Below are positions 45,801 to 56,975 of a stretch of 64,000 nucleotides of DNA, piece after piece; position 1 is the first letter of the stretch, and every line of letters begins with the position of its first letter. Made by a program: the position numbers and the translations under genes. Under the pieces are notes generated by a model. That model made no database searches. It was not told the DNA's origin and saw nothing but the letters and a program-made list of their open reading frames with translations. Source of the stretch: Narthecium ossifragum (Eukaryota > Streptophyta > Magnoliopsida > Dioscoreales > Nartheciaceae); the NCBI GenBank assembly GCA_963920575.1, contig OY986971.1, forward strand, positions 11,596,779 through 11,660,778. The letters run 5' to 3'.

Positions 45801-47542
45801 GAAGCCGAACCCCTTAGAGCATTTACTCTCTTCATCTTTCGAGCACTAGTTTAATTTCTTTTGTCACCTTGTTAGTGATCCATCACACCAACTATAATCG
45901 TAGGTCAAATAGGTGGAAAGCTTAGATTTGTTGGTAATTGTTAGTACCAGTCTCCGTGGGAACGATTGGATTCATCATCCTTTACTAGTTAGCGGCTTGT
46001 GCACTTGCGAATTGCGAGGCGTGCTAAATGCCTAACATATTCCTAGCAACATCTAAGGTTTACATGCTTAATTGGGTAAATACTTGAATTTCACCATGTT
46101 TAGTTAGTTGCTAATCTTGCGGTGTACTTAACAATTAATTTGCAAAGCATGTTTTACTTATACATATATGTATTATAAATATGTAGGCCCTATGTGTGGT
46201 TCAGCCCTATGTGAGGCTTGTGGTTGAACCAAGGGAGTCATGCCCCTTGAGATGTTTAGATAATTGAATGGGCCGAGAGTGTGCCATAGCTGATGTATGT
46301 TGTAATTGTGTGGCTAGGGGGTGTGCCCCTTTGTAGAATTGCGGTTGACGGCTGTGGATGTCGTCGTAATGCCGAAATTTGAATTGAGATGTTTGTTTAC
46401 GGCCTGCATTGCCGTTGTTGTGGTATATAGATCTGTATTTGCTTTAGACCCCTTGCTATGTTTATCCTTTGGCAAGCCGTAGGCTATCCGTAGCCCTGTA
46501 TGTTGTGATGTCATATTACTGCATGTCTGAATTCCTCTTGATGTGCGTGTAAGCATTGCATGCATTTGATTACATTAGAAGCATCAGGCTAGGTGGTAGG
46601 AGATGGAGTCGATTGTCGATTCAGGGTTCTCGGGTAGCCCGGATCTAGCCCTAGGACCGGTGTTTGGGTAGTCGAGGATTAGGACGTGATTGTTATCAAT
46701 GATTATGTTTGATATCATTCGAGGATTATTAAGTAGTCGGACTGGAATATTATACTGATATTGAAGTTTAGAGGTCGTGTTGTTTCTCCAAGGCCAAGTG
46801 CTAAGGATGGATGTCGATGCGTTCCCGACGTGGTCCCCAAGTATGGCAGTCCTGCTTGGGTAAGGGGGATCCCGCATGGTACTGTTCCCCTGTTGGTGCT
46901 TAGGGTGATCTTGGTAACATGTTCAAGAGAGAGGCTCATGACAGGAGCTCTTGGGACATCGATAGGGTTATGGGACCCTTGGCATTCCTTAGACTTAGGC
47001 GGAGAGACAACACAGTTGTTGTTTTCCTCCCTTCAATGTGCCGTAGAATAGCGTAGAACCCTACTGACCTTTGTTGCTCACTCCTACCCGGGCTGCATCA
47101 ACGATGCAAGTCGATGCAGTTCTTTCCTTTCAGGTGATCTTCTGGGCGTTGGCGCGCCATTCTCAATGTGATCGCGGACTTGGAGTTTCGAGGAGTACTT
47201 GACGACCCTGGAGTTTCCCTTTTGTTAATAGTTGTGCATATGCAGTTTGATTAAATGTATAATTTTCCACTTCGAGGATTTGATTATCTGTATTAATTTA
47301 TGTAATGAGAGTCTATGAAAGTATTGTATCAAAACCTGTACTAATTAGTGAAATTTGTGATAGCAGATTCATATTCTTGTATTTAGAACTGTTAGATTTA
47401 TCGTTTTAATTTATCGTGAAGATTATAACTGTACATGGTTCAAATTGAGAAATATAGGGGAAACTCTCGCCGTTTGATTTTTATCAGAGTTTAGGACCCT
47501 CACGTCCCGGCCCGGATGGGTTTTCTGGGTCGGGGTGTGACA
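42881..47542 (+). mobile_element. Solo LTR B, related to the Tekay LTR
   Basis: Begins TGTGAGGGCCCG and ends GGTGTGACA, matching the Tekay LTR ends. The flanks are TTCTT on the left and TTCTC on the right, a target duplication with one mismatch. Without the nested LTR C it is about 2.8 kb. It differs from both Tekay LTRs in its 3' half, so it came from a related but different element. No internal sequence remains. Confidence 0.8.
44170..46037 (+). mobile_element. Solo LTR C inside solo LTR B
   Basis: A 1,868-bp block starts TGATGACCACAA and ends GCCTAACA, flanked by the exact 5-bp duplication TATTC (44165-44169 and 46038-46042). It shares GTGCATGAAAGTG near its 5' end with the solo LTR at 10196. 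It has CTCCGTGGGAACGATTGG near its 3' end, as in Tat-group LTRs. No coding sequence is present. Confidence 0.85.
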
Positions 47543-49270
47543 TTCTCTCACTCTCCTCTTTTGTTTTCTCTTTCTCTACTTCTCTCTCCGTTGGTTGCCA
47601 TTTGGGAAATCTGGCTGCAGTTTTTCGATGTTGATCTGCGATGATTGGAGTTGAGGATCTTGTAGATTTCCTGCTTGTCTATATATGTAGGTGTTTCTAC
47701 CCAATTCCAGCAAGTTGGCTTATGTATGTTAGGTTTAATGTTTTTTTCGTGTGCTTGTGTTGTTTGGAATGTTCTGAAACTTGATAGAGTAGTATAATGG
47801 CACGTTTAGAACACTCTTATCGAGCCATTTCATATTTCAACGGATGATTTCCGTATTATTGTCGCTTTATCAGTTTTGTCGGCTTTTCGACTGAAACAAG
47901 CAATATCTGATTGTTTACCATTGAAACCTTGATTTTTTGGTACCAATAGATCCCTCTCCTTCAATCCCACGTCTCTACAAAGTTTCATCAATTTCTAGTG
48001 AATTTTGATAGATCAACTCCAAGAAATTGGATTTATCACACTGTTTATGAGAACTGTTCACCCAGACTCCATGGTCGACCGTCGGATCGACCATCGCACC
48101 GACGGTCAGCCTTAGATCCCCAAATCGCACTTTAAGCTCGATCCACGGATCGACCGTCATTCACGATAACTTTTTACCCAGGGTTCACGGTCGACCGTCG
48201 CATCAACCGTCAGATCGATCGTTGCATCGACCGTGAGCATCTTTTGCCATTTTGACTTCCCAGGGTCAATGTTCCGATCGATAGCAGGTCCCATTTAACT
48301 TTACTCATAGTTGACTGTCAGATCGGCCGTCGCATCGACCGCTAACCCTTGAATAGTGATTTTTGTGGTTCTTTAATTCGTTTCCTTTCATGATAGGCAC
48401 CCAATCATGTTAGGAGGCATGCAAGCTATTATCAGTGTGTTTTTCTAGGGATTTTGACAGGTGTTTTGGATGTGATTTAAATAGTAGGTATAGTTTGTGC
48501 AATGTTGGATCGTTGTCTTGTTAGCGTGCTATACATGTATATATATACAACTACGAACCTATGGATGCTTATTGTGTGTATCTAAGCCCTACGTGAGGCT
48601 CGTGGTTGAACCAAGGGAGTCATGCCCCTTGGGATGTGTAGATTGATAATGTTATTGAGGTTTGGAGGTCATGTCGCTTCTCCAAGGCCAAATTCTAAGG
48701 ATGGTTGTCGATGTCCAAGACGTGTGTCCCCAAGTAGTGGTGTCCTGCTAGATAAGGGTGTTTCCACCTCAGTTCTGGTTTCTGCTTCTCCTAGCATGGT
48801 GCCGCCAGTCCCAATGTGATTGGTTGAGAGAGGTGGGATCCCTTGGTAATCGATGGGGTTATGGAGTCCCTTGGCATCCATTAGACTTATGCGGAGAAGC
48901 GACGCTATTGTTGTTATCCTCCCTTTCAGTGTGATGTAGCGTAGAACCCTACTGAGCTTTGTTGCTCATTCCTACCCGGGCTGCGTTTTACAGGTGCAGG
49001 CACCAGTTCGTCTTCAGTAGCTCAAGTTGGACTACCTCGTGGCGGCGCGTGGACTTTCAAAGGCGTTTGAGGTTGCTATGGGAGAGCTGTTGTACCTTTT
49101 CATAGATTTTGTATATAGACATCTTTCAAGGATTTTTTAAATGTATGATTTCCTTCCTTGAGGAATTTTGATATAGATTTGTACCTGATGTTAAATCAAT
49201 AGAATTATGTTTCTTCTAATCTTAAGTTTTAGATTGTTAGTAGATTGATAGATTTACATTTAGGCCTTTG
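47543..49270 (+). repeat. Tekay 3' LTR, segment 2
   Basis: Continues the LTR from 42880 with a CT-rich leader. It aligns with the 5' LTR from about 48645 on (GTCGCTTCTCCAAGG, GGGTGTTTCCACCTCAG). It ends at 49270, where the second Athila-like element begins. Confidence 0.85.
48060..48350. repeat. GGTCGACCGTC-type palindrome array in the Tekay LTR
   Basis: About ten motifs based on TCGACCGT, GATCGACC or GGTCGACC, for example near 48073, 48084, 48150, 48189, 48220 and 48231. It resembles the array in the solo LTR at 10540-10795, although the LTRs are otherwise different. It lies downstream of the TATA box, in the leader. The 5' Tekay LTR lacks this region. Confidence 0.8.
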
Positions 49271-50595
49271 TGATGTGTTGCAAACGTCGTCGTTAAACGT
49301 TGCTAACCTCAATCAAATATTAAATTTGTATTCATATTCAATCACTAATACCACTAAGTAGACTAGTGGTGAAGTCCGGAGTCGAACCACAGGGAATTGC
49401 CAGAAAAAAAAAAATCAGTTCTCAAAACTCTAGATCTAAGCTAGCAAATTCAATGATAGATTCATCTAACTATATCTATCTAAGAAAGTAAAAGAAAATA
49501 GTAAGGTTTTAATCAAATGGAAAAGATGTCTTAGGAAATACACAATCCACCCTAGTTTCACCCTTAATCTTCCCTAGTTATCATCTTGATCACTTCTCTA
49601 ACCATTATGGATCGTATGGCTACAAGCTCACACAAATCCCTAAACGAAGTTTTTATGTTTCTTACAGCACAATCTATCTTTGTTTGGCATAAATCATCTT
49701 TGGTCCTACAATTACCTTAAATTATTCTACTCCTAATGACCTTAGCATGACTTATCTTTATATTATCTCAATGGTAAATCACAAACCACATGAAAACTAT
49801 CTCATGAATATCTACAATCTAGTACAACCATCATGTACGACTAAAAACACGCCAACGGAACTCTATTCCTTCAACTCCATAATCATTAAAATCATATTCA
49901 TGAGATTATACCTAGAGAAGTTCCCAAAAATTCAACTAAGAAAAATCAAAAGTTATACGAGGGTTTCATGGTATTCCTAAGAACTATAAATCTAACCACT
50001 CATCTCTTGGAAATCATCAATCGGTGTAGAAGATGAAGCCATTGATCCCCGCAGAAAGATCGCCGTCTTCGGATTCTCCACCCTCTTCTGTCTCTATTAT
50101 TTCTCCAAAAGACTCTTTGTCCAAGACTCCAAAATTCCGCCAAAAGATCCCTTTTATATGGCCCAAACCCCTAACTTAAGTCTCCCTCAGATTAGATCTT
50201 AACCCTAGGTTTCCACAGATCCGCCTCGACTCAGATCGATCTTCTTTGAGGGATCAGATCGATATGGTTTGTTCGTAGCTTCTTTCTCTGCACCTCTGTA
50301 CTAAAAACAGCATAACTTTTTCTGTGAAATTCTAAATCACGAACCGTAAAAACTCCCGGAAAGTAGACTTCCCGAGCTTTGCAAACATTTATGGCACATC
50401 CTCTGGTTCGTTCTGAGTAGGTACAGATTTAATATTGAATATGACCTATATTATCTTCTTTACCTCCAAACTTGATCTAATCTTCGTTGAGGCCCCTAAT
50501 CCCTGAAATAAACAAAAACTAATCAAAATAGCATTGCTCGGTGACTAACAAGACCGACTTAAAATGGTGATTTCTATACTTTTCATGACTTATCA
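49271..50595 (-). repeat. 3' LTR of the second Athila-like element
   Basis: Runs from TGATGTGTTGC to GACTTATCA, followed by the polypurine tract CACCCCCAACTT. On the minus strand a TATA-like GGCCATATAAAAGGG lies near 50150-50162, with two AGATCGAT motifs just upstream (50230-50262). Confidence 0.85.
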
Positions 50596-51755
50596 CACCC
50601 CCAACTTGATCTTTGCTTGTCCTCGAGGAAAGCAAGACAAAAATAAAAATAAAGGAGTAAATCTAACTAGCCACTTTCGTAGGTCTCATGATTACACTTA
50701 GCATGTGTAACAAGCTTTTAAACCCTTAGGTTACCCCAGTGGAGGAGTTATAGTCTCCTGAGGGTTTTTAGGGATGACACTTATAAACATCTATACATTC
50801 CCTTCAATATATTGTCCGAAATCAATCATAATATTCATCAACTTTAATGCATGAAATAGAAATAATATCCATAAATAAACCTTTCAACTCATAGTTACAT
50901 AAAAATATAGTAAATTAAAACATGTCATAACACCTTTTCAATACTTCAACATATTTAATCATGATTAAAAATAACTTTAACACTCCTGTGTGTGAATGGG
51001 GTTCCACATGCTTCAAAGTATCAATGATATCTAAACACTTCAACTATTCAAGATCACAATCCTATTCAAGCACATATTTTCCACTTATCACATAGCAATC
51101 CTTGGTTTTATTTATTTTTATTTTTCTTTTTTTTTTAGGAATTTCAACTGTTTTACGTGAACCACAGACCTTGTTAGGCACCTTGCCCGGTTACTAAGTA
51201 TGAAACCCTTTTTTTTGCTTTTTAGGAATTTCAACTGTTTTACGCGAACCCCAGGATGGTTAGGCACACGGCCTGGTTACTACGTTGAAAATCCACTTTT
51301 TTTATATTCAGATAATTGCATGTGTTCATGTATTTTCTGTGACATGATATAAAACTGTAAATCTATTACAGTATCATGTTTAGAATCTAATCTCAACTCT
51401 TTAACATGTGAAAGTGAACATGTGCATTAAGATATGTCAAGCTATCCTTAAATCATGGTAAAAGTTTTCGAGTATAGAAATAATATGGTGCATAGCAAAA
51501 ATTTACTATCCCTTATATGACATACAAGTCTCAGAATAATTCATAAAATAAATTTCTAAAACGTGCACCTTTATCAAATCATATCATAATTTCATTCTTT
51601 TGACATAATTCAAGGGATGTATAATATTTGGTTAATAAAATAAAATAAGCAATGAATTTAAATTCCTAGAATCACCCCCAACTTAAATGTAATTGTCCCC
51701 AATTACACTAAGTCATAAAAAATAAACCAAAGAATAAAAGGTAGGGATAACCATA
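50596..51755 (-). other. Conserved non-coding block of the second element
   Basis: Homologous to 21620-22910, bounded by polypurine-like sites at 50596-50607 and 51673-51684. A local duplication of about 90 bp containing AATTTCAACTGTTTTACG occurs at 51138 and 51221; the other element has it once. Confidence 0.75.
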
Positions 51756-51780
51756 AGGATGCCCAACAAATAGATTTCTC

Positions 51781-53436
51781 TCTCTTCCATTTTAAGTTTA
51801 GATACCGCCATCAATGAATAAATACTTCCTTCACCACATGCGAGTGTGTGACAAAATGTTAAAATGTCCTGGATTTCAGATTCCGGCACACATCGTTGAA
51901 AAATATGATCTGAACAATATTAAAGGAGCTCAGAGTCTTCCCAAAAATCGATCTTTATTATGTTTAGACCAAGAGACTGGAATTTAGCCAGTTTCAAGAT
52001 AATTGACTATGTGTGCGTACCAGGGCTGTGAGATGCAGGTTATCTGAAAAAGATCCTCATCCGAAAAAGAAGCACTAACAGGGATCCTATCAGTGATGTG
52101 TTCCAAAGGAAGGCGTGAAAGGTGGTCAACAACAACATTCTCAGAACCCTTCTTATCCCTTATATTTATCTCAAACTCTTGCAAAAGCAAGATCCATCAA
52201 ATCAATTTAGGTTTCATACCCTTTTTAGCTAACAGGTACCACAAAGCTGCGTGATCAGTGTAAATCAGGATTTTGGAACCTAAAAGATAGGGTCTAAACT
52301 TCTCTAATGCGAATATTATAGCTAATAATTCATTTTCTGTTGTAGTGTAGTTCAATTGTAATTCATAAAGGGTCTTACTAGCATAATAAATCACATGAGG
52401 ACTTTTACTCACCCGCTGTCCAAGAACAGCTTCTATCGCATAATCAGAAGCGTCGCACATGAGTTCGAAAGGTAAGGAATAATCAGGTGCATGAACTATG
52501 TGAGCAGAAGCTAAAAGATCATGGATTATTTTGAAAGCATTTAAGCAAGCATCATTGAACAAAAGGAGCAACCTTGGCAAGAAGCTCACACAAGGGTTTT
52601 GAAATTTTCGAAAAATCTTTGATGAATCGACGATAGAATCCTGCATGACCTAAAAAGGACCGAATTTGGCGCACAGAAGAAGGTGAGGGCAAATTTTCAA
52701 TTAAATCCACTTTGGCTTTATCAACTTCAATACCTCTTTTAGATACAAGCACTATTCCCTCTTGAACCATAAAATGACTCTTTTCCCAACTTAAAACGAA
52801 ATTAGTTTCAATGCATCGTTCAAGGACTTTTGTCAAATTTGCAAGGCAAGTTTCAAAAGAAGGGTCGAGCACAGAAAAATCATCCATAAAGACCTCTAAG
52901 AATTTATCAAGCATATCAGAGAAGATGGCCATCATACACCTTTGAAAAGTCGTAGGTGCATTACATAGGTCGAACGGCATCCTTCGGAATGCAAAGGTAC
53001 CAAAAGGGCATGTGAAAGTTGTCTTCTCTTGATCTTTAGGATCAACTGCAACTTGATTTTACCCTTAATAGCCATCGAGAAAGCAATAAATGCTTTGACC
53101 AGAAAGACGTTCAAGAACATGATCAATGAATGGTAAAGGGAAGTGATCTTTCCTAATGAGGGCGTTGAGTTTTCTATAATCAATGCGCACTCGCCTTCCC
53201 GTAGTTTGGCGAGTCGGAACCTGCTCTCCTTTCTCATTCTTCACAACTGTGAGTCCTGATTTCTTGGGAACTACTTGTGTAGGGTTGACCCACTTACTGT
53301 CAGAAATCGGATATATGATACTCGCTTCTAAAAGCTTCACCACTTCTTTCTTAACCACCTCTTTCATATTAGGATTAAGGCGACATTGCATCTCTCTACC
53401 GGTTTTAGACTCATATTCTAAATGGATCCTATGCAT
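51781..53436 (-). pseudogene. pol: Reverse transcriptase, RNase H and truncated integrase
   Basis: Fragments run on the minus strand: [40 protein letters not shown] and CFLDGY (53436-53065); then MPFDLCNAPTTFQRCM and FMDDFSVLD (52980-52552); RNase H with CDASDYAIEAVLGQ and IYTDHAAL (52646-52197); and ADHLSRL-like VVDHLSRL (52190-51984). Integrase is only begun (RCVPESE, CHTLACGE, about 51920-51830) before a deletion joins it to non-coding sequence. Stops and frameshifts are frequent, for example directly after CFLDGY. Confidence 0.85.
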
Positions 53437-53509
53437 GCAAATTGAGGGATCAATGCCTTTTAAATCAGCGACCGACCAACCTATGGCTTTCCTATGATCT
53501 TTCAGAACA

Positions 53510-54640
53510 CTAACAAGCTGACTCTCTTGATCGGTAGATAATGATGAAGAAATGATAACGGGGAGTTTGATCCTGGAAAAACATACTTAAGAGTTGTCGG
53601 GAGTGGTTTAAGTTCAAGTTTACGTTGTGCATCCAGTGAAATAGGTGCATGAGTGGAGGATAGCGGCGGCAGCGGCTCAATAACCCAAGGTATAGCCTCG
53701 TGGTTGTCTTCTGCAGCCAGTCCGATCGGTCAGACCAGAGTCGGATCTGTCGGAACCGGAGCGATCGGTCACTCAAAGGAGTGAGGGATCGGTCCAGATA
53801 GTATGTATGTTCCAATGTCATCAATTGATTGTGCAATGTCATTCTCAACATCATAATATTCATTCAGCATGTCATCTATTTCATCAGCAAGCATAGCATG
53901 TGAAGATGTATCGACACAATCAGTCAACATATCAATAGCATAGCAGTCATCATCTGGCTCAGGCATATTTGCAGTTTTAAAAATATTCAAACACATACGC
54001 ATGTTTCCAAAAGACACATCCATTACACCAATTCTACAATTAATGCATGCATTCGTCATGGCTAAGAAGGGTCAACCTAAGATGATTGGCACAGATTTTC
54101 TGTAGTGAATAGCAGGCTCCATATCCAAGACAATAAAGTCAACAGAAAAGAAGAAATTATCCACTTTAACTATTACATCCTCCAAGATACCTCTCGGTGT
54201 CTTGATGGATCTATCAGCTAATTGCAGAGTGACATGTGTAGGTCTAAGCTCCCCGATACCAAATTGTTTATAAAGTGAGTATGGTAAAAGATTCACACTA
54301 GCACCTAAATCTAGGAGAGCACCATCAATATGATAATCACCTATGCAGCAGGGTATTGTGGGGATACCAGGGTTTTTGAGTTTTGGCAGCGTGTCATGTT
54401 TAAGAATAGAACTGACTTGCTTAGTGAGGAAAATCTTTTTGGATACCTTAACTTTTGTTTGACTTTTGTGTGTACACAGATCCTTAAGAAATTTGGAATA
54501 TGAAGGAATTTGTCGGATGGCATCTAGCAAGGGTATGTTGATGTTAACTTGCTTAAAAGACTCCAAAATTTGTTCTACCGCTTTTTTCTCTGGGTATGTG
54601 GAGGAGGGATCCTTAAGAGCTTCAGGAAAAGACACTTTAG
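53510..54640 (-). pseudogene. pol: Protease region of the second element
   Basis: Contains the DLGASVNLLPYSLY active-site segment (about 54340-54300), LQLADRSIKTPRGILEDV and IVLDMEPAIH (frame 54635-54072). A linker in broken frames follows (54059-53769), in which CGATCGGTC and CCGATCGGTC motifs appear (53724-53790). The first part is open for 187 residues, the rest is not. Confidence 0.8.
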
Positions 54641-54745
54641 GTGTGTATGTGCGAGGGTCAGGTTCATTTTGATCAACTGGGTCCTCATCTGTGTTCTCAG
54701 GTTCTTCACTCGGCTAGGACAGAGACCGATCGATCGGTGATGGTT

Positions 54746-56409
54746 CTAATCGATCGCCAAGGTTCTGATCGATCGCCAGGCACAGGATCTACGTACACGT
54801 GTGTCAATTTGTCTACTGGACCTTAGAGTGACTACCGCTTGTGCACTTTCAAAATTTTGGGCATCTACGTGGTGCAAGGCCCTAGGATTTGTAACTGGTT
54901 GACTAGGTAAATGGCCATCTTCTCGCTTATACACCATGTTAGCCACTTGCCCTAATTGCGTTTCTAACTTGGATATAGATTGAGCACATGAGGCTCCATC
55001 TCTTCCAAGTTTAGCTATACTGGCATCTATGTTCTCAAACTTCACATTCATGTTTGCATTCATGGTTGTAAGTGTGCTCATGAGCATGTCAAACTGTGTG
55101 TCAGAGGTCAATTGAGGGGCAGGAGGTGATGCAATTTTCTGATATGGTGCAGAATACCCATGTGGTGGATTTACAGATGGTTTTAATGGGTATCTACTTG
55201 TAGGGGCAGTAAAGGAACTACTCTATCCTTGGAAATTACTAGATTGATGCAGTGGTCTCCAACTAAAGTTGGGATGGTTTCGCCAACCAGGATTATAAGT
55301 ATTTGAATACGGATTGTTCTCGTGTTTAGCAAAACCATACGCCACATTTACCTGCTCCTGAACGAACTCTGGGAATAATGAAGCCAAAGGACAGTCTGTA
55401 GTAGGATGTTCAATATTAGAGCATAAGGCACATGTGCGAGGTTGATCATGCGGCAGTGAAGGTGCTGGTGATAAACTCATCTCCAATTATCAAATCTTTT
55501 ATTTAGGAGGGCTAACTGTTCAGAAAGGGCATCAGATGTAGATAATTCAAAAGCTCCCTTAGCTGTAGGTCGACTCCTAGGGTTTGTGTATTATTGTTGA
55601 GAATCCACCAAAATTTGCTCATACAGGTTCCATAACTCATCATCATCTTTATCCAAAGGAATACCTCCACAACAATCCTCAACATGAGTTTTACATCTCT
55701 CATTAAGTCCTCTATAAAATTTATGAGTCAATTCCCATTTGTCAATATCATGATGTGGACATTTCCTCAAAAGATCTTTAAATCTATCCCAAGCGTCATG
55801 GAAAGACTCATCATCATATTGAACAAAGGTAAGGATTTCAGTCCGAAATTTCTCAGTTTTAATTATGGGAAAGAATTTCCTTAAAAATGCCTCTTGAAGT
55901 TGGTCCCAAGTTGTGATTGATCGTGGAGGTAAACATTGAAGCCAGTGTTTAGCTTTATTTTTCAAAAAGAAGGGGAAAAGTTTTAACTTAAAAGCATCAT
56001 CATTAAAGTTCTCCAATTTTAGTGTAGTGATGGTATCGATAAAATTGTGAATATGCTCATATGAATCCTCATTACTTAGACCATGAAAGTGAGGTAACAT
56101 TTGAATCGTTTGGGGTCTAATCTCATAGTCTGAGGCTGTGATTGCAGGAGGATCAATGGAAGGAGTGTACGTGTAGTTAGTGGGTAAGAAGTGATTTCTC
56201 AAAGGAACACGTTGAACCCCCCTACTGTTATTATTATTTCCCCTTCCCATATTAGCATTAGGGTCGATGACAAGTACCTCGTTTTCAGCCATGGTGACAA
56301 AGGTCTCGTGAATAGATTGCAAATTACTCAAAACTTCCTGATAATTACTCAAAGTTTTTTGACCAAAAGCTCTGGCTTTTCGGCGTGTGGTCTCTATTTC
56401 TAGATCCAA
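54746..56409 (-). pseudogene. gag: Gag of the second element
   Basis: A 272-residue open frame (56409-55591) holds the Gag core: MLPHFHGLSNEDSYEHI, LFPFFLKNKAKHWL, SITTWDQLQEAFLRKFFPI and DAWDRFKDLLRKCPHHD. After a frame change the zinc knuckle CALCSNIEHPTTDC (about 55450-55405) and SNTYNPGWRNHPNFSW follow, then a coiled region ending VYKREDG (54746-55111). The frames are disjoint, so no full Gag can form. It confirms Gln at the site where the inner element has a stop. Confidence 0.85.
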
Positions 56410-56559
56410 TGGTTCCAGCAGGGTATTTAGGGATCACCTGCCTTTCATGCAAGATCACACACAAAAAGAGAAAAAGAAAACAAAAGATTCGAAGGACAGG
56501 AGAAAACCCGGCAAACAACAATTGAAACGAAAAGGTTTGAAGCAGAAAGGCCGACCTGA

Positions 56560-56700
56560 CTGCGCTGTTCCGATTGGTCGGATTCTTGTCCGACCGGTCA
56601 TTCCAAGCCGCGGCTCCTTAATTAAAGTCTGATTCAACGTAGATGGCGCAGTCCGACCGATCGGATTACAGTCCGACCGGTCGCTCAATGTGGCTGGCGA
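56560..56700. repeat. CCGACCGGTC/CCGATCGG palindromes upstream of gag
   Basis: GATTGGTCGG, TCCGACCGGTC, TCCGACCGATCGGA and TCCGACCGGTCG occur within 130 bp in the leader of the second element (minus strand). They are again palindromic and partly inverted relative to each other. Confidence 0.75.
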
Positions 56701-56867
56701 GTTGTTTTTCTTCAAGAGTAAAAATCCGTTCCAATGCTGTAAAAATTTCAGAAAATTGTCAGAAAATTCCTAAAAAGAGTAAAATAAAGAAAAGGAAAAA
56801 TAAGAAAGATAAAAACTTAACTAAACAAAGAAAACTAGTTAAGAGAAAACCAATAAAATCAACAGGT

Positions 56868-56975
56868 TATTCAAATAAACTGTGAAATTTGTAATGTGTC
56901 GCGCCAGATTGAAGTGAACAAGTTTAGGTCCCTCACGCCCCCATCCAGATGGGTTTTTTGGGTCACGGTGTGACA
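56868..56975 (+). repeat. Tekay 3' LTR, segment 3
   Basis: TTCAAATAAACTGTG through GGTGTGACA repeats the end of the 5' LTR (8050-8154). It completes the LTR after the second Athila-like insertion. A few bases of the LTR were lost at the junction. Confidence 0.85.

Larger units (their letters stand above)
49271..56867 (-). mobile_element. Second Athila-like element, 5' truncated and internally deleted
   Basis: Minus-strand element with only its 3' LTR (49271-50595), polypurine tract, conserved non-coding block, the start of integrase, RNase H, reverse transcriptase, protease and gag. The primer site and 5' LTR are missing: at about 56867 the sequence passes straight back into the Tekay LTR. 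Most of integrase and any accessory genes are deleted at about 51800. It is related to the element at 20069 but much more decayed. Confidence 0.85.
6905..56975 (+). mobile_element. Tekay-type chromovirus (Ty3/gypsy), split by several insertions
   Basis: The element reads on the plus strand as 5' LTR (6905-8154), initiator-Met primer site, gag, protease, reverse transcriptase, RNase H, integrase, chromodomain and 3' LTR (42584 to 56975). It is cut by a solo LTR at 10196, a CACTA element at 13951, a solo LTR at 42881 and an Athila-like element at 49271. Removing these leaves about 8.3 kb. Gag sequence, domain order and a C-terminal chromodomain are those of the Tekay (Del) lineage. All coding parts carry stops or frameshifts, and two catalytic residues are changed. 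The two LTRs are visibly diverged and the 5' one has a deletion, so the insertion is old. No outer target duplication was recognised. Confidence 0.85.
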
